This document shows, one piece after another, positions 9,302-19,944 of a DNA stretch of 64,000 bases (positions are counted from its first letter, which is position 1; every line of letters starts with the position of its first letter). Made by a program: the position numbers and the translations under genes. The stretch lies in assembly GCA_028274465.1 (NCBI GenBank), contig CM051455.1, positions 72,767,489 through 72,831,488 of the forward strand. Direction: 5' to 3'. A model generated the notes under the pieces. The model was not told the origin of the DNA and did not search any database. It was given only the letters and a program-made list of their open reading frames with translations. The stretch comes from Plantago ovata (lineage: Eukaryota; Streptophyta; Magnoliopsida; Lamiales; Plantaginaceae).

Positions 9302-12258
9302 TTTTTTTTTTTTTGAAAATATTAAATCCATTGATAGCCCAAGTATATGTACAAAGTTTGAGAGGGGCATACCCCAATAACATGTACAAGTATCAAACTT
9401 CTCAATACAGAAAGTTCGAGTAGCCAGAGAGACTACCGGAAGGAAAACACTAAGGCACAAAGCAATGGACTCTAGTCTAATAACTATGATCCATTAAACT
9501 TCTCGAACCACAGCCCTGCTTACCCTTTCTTGATCCTTCGGGCTCCAGTACATAACTGTGACCTGAATAATGACGAAATGGATCATACAAATCTCCTTCA
9601 ATTTCCAAGGCAATGTACCAGGTACACGACCCCTCTTCTAACTCGAAGCAGTGGAAGCAATTTTCTTCTTTTCCTTTCTATCAAACTGTGTTCCCTTGGT
9701 TTTCCATACTTTCAGGCTATCATGGTAACAAAGGAGGAAAGCAACTCACAATATTCCCATGGCCATTTTCCCTTTTTTTCCAGTACTTTCGTTTGCTAAA
9801 GTCTCAGACCTACACAAACAGAATACACTCGAAAGACATGAGAGTAAACGAATAATCATAGAGCAAACAGGAAAGACATTAGATAGAACTCAGACAACGC
9901 AAAGTCAACGTAATCACTCTATTATTACTCTTACCATGAACTTGCAATTGCAAAGAGAAATTACGAGCTAACATTGAACAGAAAGAAGAGATACAGATTA
10001 CCTCTTTATTAAAGACAACATCATTTCGCAATCTCCAAATACCTGCAAGCACACAGCAAAACCAGCCAGCCCTGACTTGGAAGAAGGAACTTTGTTTCCT
10101 GGATGCCTGTACAAACAAATTCAAATATCCTGCAAAATCCAAATTATTATCGAAAAGATTGAATTTAGAGAAACAGGTATTCAAGATCTGTTTAGTTACA
10201 GGACAAGTACACAAAATATGGTCCCTAGTCTCAGGCTCAAGGTTACAGAAAGGACAGACAGCACAATCCAATAAACCCCAATGATACAACCTTTCTTTTG
10301 TTGGTAATCTGTTCCAACAGGCTAGCCACAGACAAAATTTATCTCGATTTGCAGTAAATTTGTTCCAGACCAGTTTATCCCAGTATATTTCAGCACTAGA
10401 AGGCCAGATTTTGCAATAGAAGAACACAATTCTTTCCTTGTTAGTAACCGGCAAAATCCTTCTTTTATCTGTATCATCCATCAAATCACTAATAGTCCCT
10501 CTTAACTGAAGTAAATAGCGCCACCAGTAACTGTCCCCAGTCTTCAGAGAAACCTGCCAGATGCTATTATTCTTCAACTTGTAAGCATAGAGCCATTTAT
10601 GCTAGAGAGAGCCATTAGGATTTCTTTCAATATCAAATAAGAAGTTCATCATAGGAACTTTATTCCAAGAGAGTAGTTCTTTAAAATCTAAACCACCACA
10701 ATCCTTCCTTTGACATACATGTTTCCAAGCTACCAAACTCTTTTTTCAAGAATCAACACCAGACCACAGAAAATTACGAAAAATACCTATAATCCTCTTA
10801 ATAACACCCACTGGCAGAGGAATGATTCTAGCCCAGAAATTTGGGATGCTATCTAAAACTAATTTAAGCAGAACTAGTCTCTCCGCGTAGCTTAAATGTC
10901 TGACATTCCAAGATTGAACTTTCCCAACTAACTTCAGAACAAGCTCATCATAATCGGTCGTACAGAGATTTTTGGGGCTAAGAGGTAAACCCAAATATTT
11001 AAAAGGGAACTCCCCTTCACAGAAACCTGTAATGGTTAGAAGTTCTTGTTTCAAAGAATTTGAAACCCCTCCAAAATAGATCGAACTTTTATCCTTGTTC
11101 ACCTGAAGACCAGAAGTAGCCAATCTGCCGTACTGAAAATCATCAAGTCATCAGCAAAGCCAATCTGCACAATATGAAGCTTACTGCATTTCGGATGAAA
11201 ATGAAAAGAAGGATTCTGAACACCAATTCGCATCATCCGAGTCAAGTAGTTCATACAAAGAACAAAAAGATAGGGACTAAGCGGGTCCCCTTGTCTAAGA
11301 CCTTGGGCTCCCTTCAAATGACCCTCAAGTCGACCATTAATATTGAAGGAGAAGGTAGCTGAGGAAACACAGACCATGACTCGATGCACAAACCAGTCAC
11401 TGACACACCTTTAAGAACCTCAAACAGAAATTTCCAGCTAATAGAGTCATAATCCTTCCTCATATCAATCTTCATTAAGCATCTAGGTGAGACATTCTTC
11501 TGACCATAACCTTTTATAAGCTCTTGGGTAAGCAGAATATTATGGTGAAGTTGTCTTCCTTTGACAAATGCACTTTGACTATCCAAGACAAGATCAGGCA
11601 TCATAAGTTGCAATCGTTGAGCCAGGACTTTAGTGATCATCTTGTAAAGAATATTGCAACATGCAATAGGTCTAAAATCCTTTGCATACATAGGATTATC
11701 AACTTTGGGAACAAGTAAAACAGAAGTGTTATTCACTTGTTTAAGCAATTTTCCATTGCTGAAAAACTTATCAATGGCATCACAAATCAAGCCTCCAGTA
11801 ATACTCCAAGTTGACTTGTAGAAACAAGCATTGAAACCATCTGGTCCAGGAGCTTTCCTATCTCCCATAGAAAAGACTACTTGCTTCACTTCTTCAAGGG
11901 ATATCTTCCTGCTAAGGGCCATATTCATCTAATCTGTAACAATTGCCGGATGGGGAAACACAGACTGATCAACGGATATAGTGGGGGAAGCAGAACCAAA
12001 CAGTTCTTTATAGAACTGCAAAATATGAGCTGTTATATTCTCTTGAGCAGTAATACGTGCTCCCTGAATATCAAGCAAAGTCCAAATCTTGTTGTCTTGC
12101 CTTCGTTGTTTCACTTGTGAGTGATAGAAAGCCCAATTAGCCTCACCATCAGCCGCCCAATTCAATTTGGCACGTTGTTGTAAAAGAGACAACTGTTTCT
12201 CCCTAATTGCCTTATAATCTTCAAGAGCTGCTTTAGACAAATTCAGAATATCAGTATC
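9302..12258 (-). mobile_element. LINE-1: 5'-truncated L1-like LINE in the LTR of element A
   Basis: Non-LTR retrotransposon on the minus strand. Its 3' end is a T13 run at 9302-9314 (a poly-A tail on its own strand). AACATG, followed by T, flanks both sides (9296-9301 and 12259-12264), which marks target-primed insertion. The 3' LTR of A shows the empty site at about 20617. About 2.96 kb remains, starting inside ORF2 before RT; ORF1 and the endonuclease are absent, the usual 5' truncation. Confidence 0.92.
9879..12240 (-). pseudogene. LINE-1 ORF2: reverse transcriptase and zf-RVT, broken
   Basis: Read from 12240 downward. The pre-RT linker (NWAADGEANWAFYHSQVKQRR) is followed by RT: MGDRKAPGPDGFNACFYK, DFRPIACCNILYKMITKVLAQRL, SAFVKGRQLHHNILLTQEL and KIDMRKDYDSISWKFLF, where the Asp of the catalytic set is seen. 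Next come GLRQGDPLSPYLFVL and GFADDLMIFS (FADD core). The frame changes near 11350 and 11110. The thumb (FKYLGLPLSPKNL) ends at a stop at 10746. The zf-RVT region (9879-10577) has WNRLPTKERLYHWG, then CPFCNLEPETRDHILCTCP. It is a dead copy of a plant L1-clade LINE. Confidence 0.88.
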
Positions 12259-12785
12259 AACATGTTTTCATTCAATCTTGCTATGATTTCTGTTGATTGC
12301 ATGACATCTATGAGTAGCTAAATCTATCGTTGGTGATAGTATGTGATTTCTTAGCGAAGGGTTCTTAATTATGCATGATGGCGGTAATGCGAATCAGACT
12401 TTGAGTTATTGCTTTATTTCTTTGATCTATCTAAGCCCTCTATGTTAATAGTGTTGAATTGAACGGAACACATTGGACAATTCATGATCTTAGATCTCTA
12501 TGCAAAACGATCGGGTACTTCATGCATGATTATTAACCTGCTATGCTTTGAATGATCATACTATCACTAACTTCCATTATCTTGATAAGAAAAACCTGTG
12601 CTAAGTCGTCTGTTGATTTTATAGTTGAAGTTAAATTAGATAAAGCTAGTTATAGTTGTTAGAGATCGACACTCGAGGTTATTTTACTACTACACTACGG
12701 ATTTCGTTGTAGTTGTGAATTGCCTTTGGCTAAAAAACAAATTGATTTGATTAATTCGAATCTGACAAATTCCGGTTCATCAAAT

Positions 12786-12803
12786 TGGCGCTGTTGCCGG
12801 GGA
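12786..12803 (+). promoter_or_regulatory. Primer binding site of element A (Asp tRNA)
   Basis: TGGCGCTGTTGCCGGGGA, 18 nt, begins 3 nt after the LTR. It is complementary to the 3' end of plant tRNA-Asp with one mismatch (T for C at the seventh base); element B has the perfect form. Confidence 0.88.
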
Positions 12804-12977
12804 CTATACTCATTTTTTCTGTTTAGCTTTTATATATTTTCAGCATTCAATTCCTAGTCTTAGTAGTATTAGTATTTTTCGATTTTATAGGTAATTTCCA
12901 GGAATTTTCTTGATTTTCGAGACTTCTAACGAGACTAATTTTCAGTTTTGAGTTACTCCTGTTCCAGATTTCCAGGT

Positions 12978-13965
12978 ATGACGACCTTAAAAGCTAGCTT
13001 GACACCTACATTCTCGCAAGTCAAGAAAGGGTCAACTATATACTTGGAAGAAGAGTTATCAGGGTATGAGGTAACGAATTCTGTAGTGAGAAGGATACTG
13101 AGGTTCGAAGATGGAGTGGGGAATGAATCTGTTAAGTTTCATCACATCCTATGAGGAAGAAATAGCAAAAGTTCCAGCAAGGGGATTCACCAAGGACCAA
13201 TTATGCAGGAAATTATTTTCTTTTGCTGTGCGATACAAACGGAGAATTTGGATGGCAAGGTTAGGACCAGGATCACTGAGAACCTGGGGCCAAGTAGTAG
13301 AGGAGTTCTTGGCGCGTTTTATGCCTTACCATGAGACGATTGCCTTGCGGAGTCGGATCGAGCAGTTCAAGCAAGGAGAGTATGAGCGGTTCTGTGACAC
13401 CTACGAACGTTTTGAGTTGTATAAATGTGAGTGCCCCCATCATCATTTCGACCACGGGGAGCTGATTTGGTATTTTGTTGGTGGTCTACGTGATGATGTT
13501 AGGCTTCAAGTAGATGGGACGTGTGGAGGATTAGAAGAATGTACAGTTGAAGAGGCAGAGAAGGTCTTTCAAAAGTACGCCAGTGGATCTGCACAATCTA
13601 AGAGGCTAATGTCGAGTCAAGTCACCAACGGGAATTCAAATGGGGGCGAAACTGAAGGCTTATACGAAGGATATTCTGAGGACGAAGATATCAGTGAGGA
13701 GGATGAGCTTGCGTTTTACGCAGGGATTAAGGCCATTGAGAATGTTTTTAAGATATCACACGCAGGGCAAGCTGAAAACAATCTTCGCATCGAAAAGGCT
13801 TTTGAAGAAGTCAAAGTAACTGAACAACTGATAGAGGAATTTAGCTTGATGAAGTTTGAAAAGGCAGAGGAGGTTCATCAAACTGAAGGAGAGACGACTT
13901 TAGACGAAGACGCCCCCTGGAAGTGGGGGGCGAATCGCCCCCCACAGGCAGAGAGTTGGGGGTGA
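12978..13965 (+). pseudogene. gag: Element A gag
   Basis: Start chosen at ATG 12978 (MTTLKASLTPTF). The first frame ends at 13152, but the gag fold continues in the frame open from 13111. The conserved retrotransposon gag domain has WMARLGPGSLRTWGQVVEEFLARFMP, then RIEQFKQGEYERFCDTYERFELYKCECPHHHFD and GLRDDVRLQVDG (quoted in parts). The C-terminal part is acidic (YSEDEDISEEDELAFYAG) and I see no CCHC knuckle. The stop at 13963-13965 lies in a GC-rich palindromic stretch, and the protease frame overlaps it by 43 nt in the -1 register. Confidence 0.8.
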
Positions 13966-14984
13966 TTCAGCTCGCCCCAGGCGAATCACCCGGGGCAGGG
14001 GGCGAATGGCCTCCCAGCTCCATGGAGCTGGACGACCCCAGTTCCCCTGTTTCAACATCTGAAGCTGATTTCATCGATCCCAAGCCACTTCCACCTGTTA
14101 CTACTGAGGAACCTGAGTACGAAGAAGTGAATCTACTACTCCGTGGAGGAAAGATGACCAAAATTCCTAACTTCGTGCGTCCTAAACGTATTGAAACTTC
14201 TGGGACCGACAATGGAGGACCAAGCACAGAACAAGAGGTTAGTGAAAGTTCCAAAGAGCCTCAAGAAAAGGATGATGAACCAAGACCATCTGAAGAAGAC
14301 ATGGTTGATGATGAAGTCGAAGGGGGAACTCCTACACCAGTGGTACTTCACAAATATTCTAATCCATATGTGCCCCCGAAACTACATGTACGTTTCCCAA
14401 TCCGGCTCAAGCCGGCCAAGAAGGATATTCAAGAGTCACCTCTATTTCAACGCCTCCCAAAAGTTGAAGTCAATGTGCCTCTCTTGGAGTTAATCCAAAA
14501 CATTCCGGCTTATACGAAATTCGTTCGTGAGATGAAGAACAAAAGGGTTACTTCAGGAAAGGAAGTTAACGGGGTTGAGACGGTAAATTCGATTGCCGGG
14601 TTACCTTTGAAGAAGAAAGATCCTGGAAGTTTCATCATCAACATCGCTTTGGGGAATGGTCGAACCACGAAGGCAATGCTTGACTTGGGGGCTACCATTA
14701 ACTTAATGCCCTATTCGGTATACGCCCTAGATCTCGGTGAATTGACACCAACTGATATGGTTGTCCTAATGGCGGACCAAAGTGTGAAGAGGCCAGTCGG
14801 GATAATAGAGGATATCCTTGTGAAAGTGGACAAATTGATAATTCCAGCTGATTTTGTGGTAATGAAGTTCGCAGACGAGGGGAAGAGCCACATTCGAGAA
14901 CACGTAGTACTACTTGGGAGACCATTCATGGCAACTACCAACACATGCCTTGAACTCAAAGGCAAGAATTATCCATGGAGGTAA
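13923..14984 (+). CDS. pol: Element A protease region (retropepsin)
   Basis: Frame of 353 codons overlapping the end of gag. The N-terminal half is a Pro/Glu/Ser-rich linker. The retropepsin is C-terminal: SFIINIALGNGRTTKAMLDLGA, where DLGA stands for the usual DTGA as in Athila-type elements, then NLMPYSVYALDLGELTPTDM, LMADQSVKRPVGI and HVVLLGRPFMAT (flap-to-C-terminal pattern). It stops at 14982-14984, and the RT-side frame starts at 14975, so a frame change separates them. It could be reached from gag by a -1 shift (see findings) or the two could have been one frame before an indel. Confidence 0.8.
   Translation: MGGESPPTGRELGVIQLAPGESPGAGGEWPPSSMELDDPSSPVSTSEADFIDPKPLPPVTTEEPEYEEVNLLLRGGKMTKIPNFVRPKRIETSGTDNGGPSTEQEVSESSKEPQEKDDEPRPSEEDMVDDEVEGGTPTPVVLHKYSNPYVPPKLHVRFPIRLKPAKKDIQESPLFQRLPKVEVNVPLLELIQNIPAYTKFVREMKNKRVTSGKEVNGVETVNSIAGLPLKKKDPGSFIINIALGNGRTTKAMLDLGATINLMPYSVYALDLGELTPTDMVVLMADQSVKRPVGIIEDILVKVDKLIIPADFVVMKFADEGKSHIREHVVLLGRPFMATTNTCLELKGKNYPWR
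13938..13991 (+). promoter_or_regulatory. Candidate -1 ribosomal frameshift site, gag to protease (A)
   Basis: The heptamer CCCCCCA (13938-13944) has the X XXY YYZ form in the gag frame (C CCC CCA). Slipping back one base leads exactly into the protease frame. A 9-bp stem follows, GGGTGATTC (13960-13968) with GAATCACCC (13983-13991), containing the gag stop. The 15-nt spacer is longer than usual. A mutational frameshift is the alternative. Confidence 0.35.
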
Positions 14985-16152
14985 TGGGTGAGAAGGTTGA
15001 ATTGGTAGGATGTAGCATCGGAGATAAGGAAGTCGTAGAAGAACTAAATTTTGTCGATTGCTATGATTCTGTGATTTCCGAATTTCATCATTCATATGAT
15101 GATCGTGAACCTCTTGAGGAAACACTAACCATACAAGCTGAGACGTGTTACATGACCGAAGAAGCAAGGGAATTAGTTGAAATAATGGATAGCACCCCAG
15201 AAATTCCCGTAGGAGAAGAAGTGCTTGAACCCTTAGATGAAGAAGAGGAAGAAAGTAAATTTCCTGAAGAGCCTAGCTTCTAATTAAAGCCACTTCCTGC
15301 GCACCTCAAGTATGTCTACTTAGGAGAAAATCAGAAGAAGCCTGTGATAGTCTCCTCACATCTCTCCAACGACGAAGAAAGTAGGCTAATTGAAATTTTG
15401 AAAGAAAATTTTGCAGCCATAGGATGGGGGATTAGTGATATCAAGGGAATTAGCCCTACTCGGTGTGTGCACAACATCACTCTAGAACAAGATGCCAAAC
15501 CCGTTAGGCAACCTCAGCGTAGGATAAATCCGACCATGCAAGAGGTGGTAAAGAAAGAAGTAATCAAGTTGCTAGATGCCGATATGATTTACCCCATTCC
15601 TGATAGCCAATGGGTGAGCCCGGTTCATGTAGTTCCTAAAAAATCAGGGGTCACGGTAGAAGAGAATGAGAAGGGAGAGTTAGTACCGGTTAGGAAGACC
15701 ACTAGGTGGCGGATGTGCATTGACTATAGAAGATTAAATGCCGCCACTAAGAAAGACCACTTCCCTTTGCCATTTATAGATGACATGCTAAACCGCCTTG
15801 CGGGGCGGAAATTCTATTGTTTTCTTGATGGTTTGTCAGGTTTCTACCGGATTCCGAATGCATCGGAGGATCAGGAGAAGATGACATTCACTTGCCCATT
15901 CGGGACGTTTGCCTATAGGAGGATGCAGTTTGGGCTATGCAACGCTCCCGCCACTTTCCAAAGGTGCATGCTTTCTGTTTTCTCTGATATGGTAACTAAG
16001 TTTGTTGAAGTTTTCATGGATGATTTTTCCCTTTTTGGTGATTCATTTGATGAATGCTTGCAAAGATTAGATCTTGTTTTGAAAAGGTGCATTGAATGCA
16101 ATTTAACCTTAAGCTTGGAGAAAAGTCATTACTTGGTTAGGGATGGCATTTT
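14975..16152 (+). pseudogene. pol: Element A reverse transcriptase
   Basis: An acidic linker (14975-15283, TAA) leads to the RT frame from 15344. RT motifs in order: FAAIGWGISDIKGISPTRCVH, KLLDADMIYPIPDSQWVSPVHVV, TTRWRMCIDYRRLNAATKKDHFPLPF, CFLDGLSGFYRI (first catalytic Asp) and TFAYRRMQFGLCNAPATFQRCM (each quoted in part). The core motif VFMDDFSLFG has FMDD at 16013-16024. A frameshift at about 16150 takes the reading into the next frame ([19 protein letters not shown]). The order and FMDD box are those of Ty3 elements; LNAATKKDHFPLPFIDDML is typical of plant Athila/Tat members. Confidence 0.92.
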
Positions 16153-17709
16153 CTAGGACATGTAGTTTCTGAAAGAGGTATTGAGGTAGACAAGGCTAAG
16201 ATCGAAATCATTGAAAAACTTCCCCCACCTTCTTGTGTGAAAGAATTGCAGTCTTTTCTTGGTCATGTAGGGTTTCATAGGAGGTTTATTAAGGATTTTT
16301 CGAAAATTGCTAAACCTTTAAGTAGCTTGCTTGCAGAAGATGTGGTTTTCCATTTCTCTAATGAATGCTTAGTTGCTTTTAATACCCTCAAGGAAAAGCT
16401 TGTTTCTGCTCCCATTGTTGTGCCACCTGATTGGAATCTTCCTTTTGAGATTATGTGTGATGTTTCAACTTTTGCTATGGGTGCTGTTTTATGCCAAAAA
16501 GTTGATAAGCAGTATCGTGTGATTTATTATGTTAGTAAGACTCTAGACTCCGCACAAGTTAATTATAAAACTACTGAAAAGGAATTTTTAGCTGTTGTTT
16601 TTGCTTTAAAAAAGTTTAGATCTTATTTAATTGGTCATTCAGTGAATGTCCATACTGATCATGCTGCTTTGAGACATTTAATAGCTAAGCAAGATTCTAA
16701 GCCTAGATTAATCCGTTGGGTCCTTTTGCTACAAGATTTTGATTTGACCATAGTGGATAGAGCTGGTAGGGAGAATTTGGTAGCTGATCATTTGTCTAGA
16801 ATACCAAATATCCCTGTTGATTCGATACCTATTAATGAGGATCTCCTCGATGAGCACTTAATGAAGGTTAATGAAGAGCCATGGTATGCTGATATTGTGA
16901 ACTATTTGGCTATGAGTATTTGCCCAACTAACTTTACAGCCTCCGACAAGAGAGTTCTTGCGCGTTGCAGGTCTTTCATATGGGATGATCCGCATCTTTT
17001 CAGAGAAGGAGCTGATGGAATTCTGAGGAGATGCGTGCCACAAGAAGAGAAACAAAGTGTGTTGAGTCATTGCCATGAGCTTCATTGTGGAGGACACTAT
17101 AGTGGCTTAAAAACAGCTCGCAAGGTACTGCAAGGAGGATTTTTCTGGCCAACAATACACCGAGATGCTCGAACTTTTGTGAAAAATTGCGACCCACGTC
17201 AACGAGGTGGTAATATTAGCAAGAAAGACGAAATTCCCCTTCAAGGGAATCTAGTGGTCGAACCTTTCGACGTATGGGGCATTGATTGCATGGGACCATT
17301 TCCATCAAGTGGAGGTTATGGATACATTCTTGTTGTGGTGGACTATGTGACTAAATGGGTGGAGGCAATTCCCACAAAAACGAATGACGACGCGGTCATT
17401 ATGAAGTTCTTGAAGGAAGTGATATTCTCTAGCTTTGGGTGCCCTAGGACAATCATCAGTGATGGGGGTTCACACTTCGTCAATAGAACCTTTGCCTCTC
17501 TTCTTAAGAGATACGATGTCCACCATAGTGTTGCTACCCCATATCGTCCACAGACATCAGGCCAAGTTGAAGTTAGCAACCGTCAAATTAAGAAGATCCT
17601 GGAGCGAGTAGTGAAGCCTAGCAAGAAAGATTGGGCGGGAAAATTGAATGATGCACATTGGGCATACAGGACTAGCTACAAGGCGGTGATTGGAACCACT
17701 CCGTACTGA
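16153..17709 (+). pseudogene. pol: Element A RNase H and integrase
   Basis: Long frame (16237-17709) with RNase [44 protein letters not shown] and NLVADHLSR supply the four acidic residues. The integrase head has H-x3-H in [11 protein letters not shown], but the C-x2-C is CDPRQ, so one Cys is Arg. The core has GIDCMGPFP (D), IISDGGSHF (D) and [12 protein letters not shown] (E), spaced as DD35E. The frame ends at TGA 17707-17709, where relatives have Arg after TTPY; this is probably a CGA-to-TGA transition. Both the lost Cys and the stop would inactivate it. Confidence 0.92.
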
Positions 17710-18175
17710 CATGTGTACGGGAAAGCATGCCATCTTCCCGTAGAATTGGAACACAAGGCGTATTGGGCTATCAAAGCACTCAATCCTGATATGGGAAAAG
17801 CTGGCGAAGAACGATTGTTGCAACTAGCATGATGAATTACGCCTAGGTGCTTATGAAAATGCCAATATCTACAAAGAACGTACTAAGAAGTATCATGATC
17901 GTGGTATAGTACGTAAGGAACTGATTCCTGGGCAAAAAGCTTTGGTATTTAATTCTCGCCTTCGACTATTTCCTGGAAACCTCCGTACTCGTTGGGATGG
18001 ACCATACGAAATTATCAAAGTTGCTCCCCATGGAGCTGTAGAACTCTTTGATCCGAAGACGGGCAATACTTTCAAGGTGAATGGTCAACGAGTGAAGCCA
18101 TACTTCGAGATATCTAGTGATCAAAGAGAGGTTGATCATCTTGAGCTTACCCTTACCGCCTCTACTGAAGGTTAG
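17710..18175 (+). pseudogene. pol: Element A integrase C-terminal domain
   Basis: Continues the integrase past the stop with [20 protein letters not shown], then a frameshift near 17830. The last frame reads [38 protein letters not shown] and [20 protein letters not shown], the DNA-binding C-terminal pattern of plant Ty3 integrases. It stops at 18173-18175. No chromodomain and no env-like ORF follow. Confidence 0.88.
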
Positions 18176-19944
18176 TGTGTTTTGTTATTTTGAGCATATA
18201 ATTGTGTTGGTTTTTATATTTCCGTATGTTTTTGGTGATAAAATAGGTCTCTAGATGATAATTTAGCATTTTAGGAGGGAGTCTGGAGGTGTCGAGCGAA
18301 CCGCCCCCCCACGTGGGGCGATTCGCCCCGGGCATCCAGTCAACCCGGATATCCGGATTTTCGTTCAGAAACCCGATTTTCTCCTATTATGCTAAATTAT
18401 CGATCTTTTTACCTCCTTTATCGCCCGTTTTGTTTTCTCATGAGTTTGATTGAGTAATATAGGTCACATATACGAGTTTAGCTCTCACCTTAAATCCACA
18501 TTCGACGTTCGGGACGAACAACGACGTTCAGGTTTCGGGGGGGTATCGCTTGCTATCTCTATACTTGTCTTGCTTATAATAAACTCGTGAATTCTTTTGT
18601 TTGCATTTGCATTTGCACGTTTACCGCTTTCTTAGTATTTAGTTGCATACACTACATTCATCCTAGTATAGTCTTGCATGTTTTATGTGGAGTTTATTGC
18701 CAAATTTTTTGAACTTTTTTATTGGGTAGATTAACTAATTATGACATTAATCATATACTTCATCTCTATGAATTTGTTTGAGGTTTCTCTCGCTTGGCTT
18801 GTCACATTTATGTTTGCACTTAGTTAAGCTTGGTAGTCTCGACATCACTTAGTGGTGTTTTCTCTACTGCGGTTCACGAAGGCCCCTATAATAGGATGAT
18901 GCGTGTTAGGATCTTATGGTTGTTTTCCCGAGTAATTATGTACCTAAGAGGCAACAAGTCTTCACCTTGCTTTGAGATTGCTAGATGCCTAGGAAGGATG
19001 TATTGTGAGATTGTGTGATCCTTTGTTTGCAAACCTATTCTTTCGAATAGGTTTGGGGAGGGGGTTACGCTATCATTAGACTTGTTTTACGATTTTTGAG
19101 TGTTGTGAGTTTGTTTTTCTTTTTCGTAAAGTTTGTACTCCAACCTATTCTTTCGAATAGGTTTGGGGAGGTTGTTTGTGTGTCATTGTAATTTCTTTTT
19201 CGTTGTGCTGCTGCTGGCTAAAAAAAGAAAATCAAAAAAAGAAAAAGAAACATTCCAGAATAAAGAAAAAAACTGAAAAAGAAAAAAAGAAAAAAAGAAA
19301 AGACCCCAAAAAAAAGCAAGGAAGGGTCCAAAAAGGAAGCCAAAAAGCAGTTTATCAAAGTGTTTGTCTCATTTTTCAATTCTTGTAATGTTCGTAATCG
19401 AGTTGTAATTTTTGTTTTTTGTTTGTTTGAGTGTCATCTGTTCTAGACCACCCTCGTCCTGCCATTCAGGAAGTGGTGAATAGTTTAAGGCTTTGCTTGA
19501 GAGATGGGTAAAATAGGGGAGTGGTATCTTTTTTAGGGAACCCTCCTTCGTTTGATGAGAGCCAGTATTGGTTCGACCTCTTTGAGGAAAAGTCTTAACT
19601 TGGTGAACAACAGTAAGTCGTCAGTTTCATAGGCACGAGACAACCATTCGTATTTTAACATGTTTCATTACGTCGTCATTGACTAGGTCCAGGTAGAGAA
19701 TGTTACGAGAGACTATCTTGTTGGACATAAGTGCATATGTGAATGTGTATGAGTCAATCGAGGCATTCTTCAATCAATATTCATGTTATGATTTGTATGG
19801 TTTTTGTTCATAAATTTTTTGATAGATTCAATAGGTTAGTTCATTTCATTTGGCATGAGACTCCATTTTTTGTGTTGCATTGTTTTTTGCATTAGAGCCT
19901 AGCTTAGTTGCTTGAGGAAAAGCAAAGGTTCGGTTTGGGGAGTT
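18176..19944 (+). other. Long structured 3' UTR of element A
   Basis: No gene in 1.77 kb. Contents in order: a palindrome pair (GGGGCG-ATT-CGCCCC at 18315-18329); CATCAC / GTGGTG hairpin (18843-18857); two AACCTATTC / GAATAGGTT hairpins each followed by TGGGGAGG (19031-19054 and 19142-19163); an A-rich tract (19217-19345); hairpin ACCAC-TCCTG / CAGGA-GTGGT (19447-19477); and TTGCTT / AAGCAA (19908-19925) just before the polypurine tract. The same order is found in B, C' and D. Confidence 0.85.
19929..19944 (+). promoter_or_regulatory. Polypurine tract of element A
   Basis: GGTTTGGGGAGT-like tract ending directly at the 3' LTR; primes plus-strand DNA. The same GGTTTGGGGAG string is repeated after each upstream AACCTATTC hairpin. 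Confidence 0.75.

Larger units (their letters stand above)
8621..12782 (+). repeat. 5' LTR of element A, split by a LINE
   Basis: LTR sequence at 8621-9301 and about 12259-12782; without the LINE it is close to the 1194-bp 3' LTR. A palindrome cluster of the GGGCG-N3-CGCCC kind (8978-9052) lies directly before TATATATA at about 9064, the likely promoter. The LTR ends TTCATCA at 12782, 3 nt before the primer site. Confidence 0.9.
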
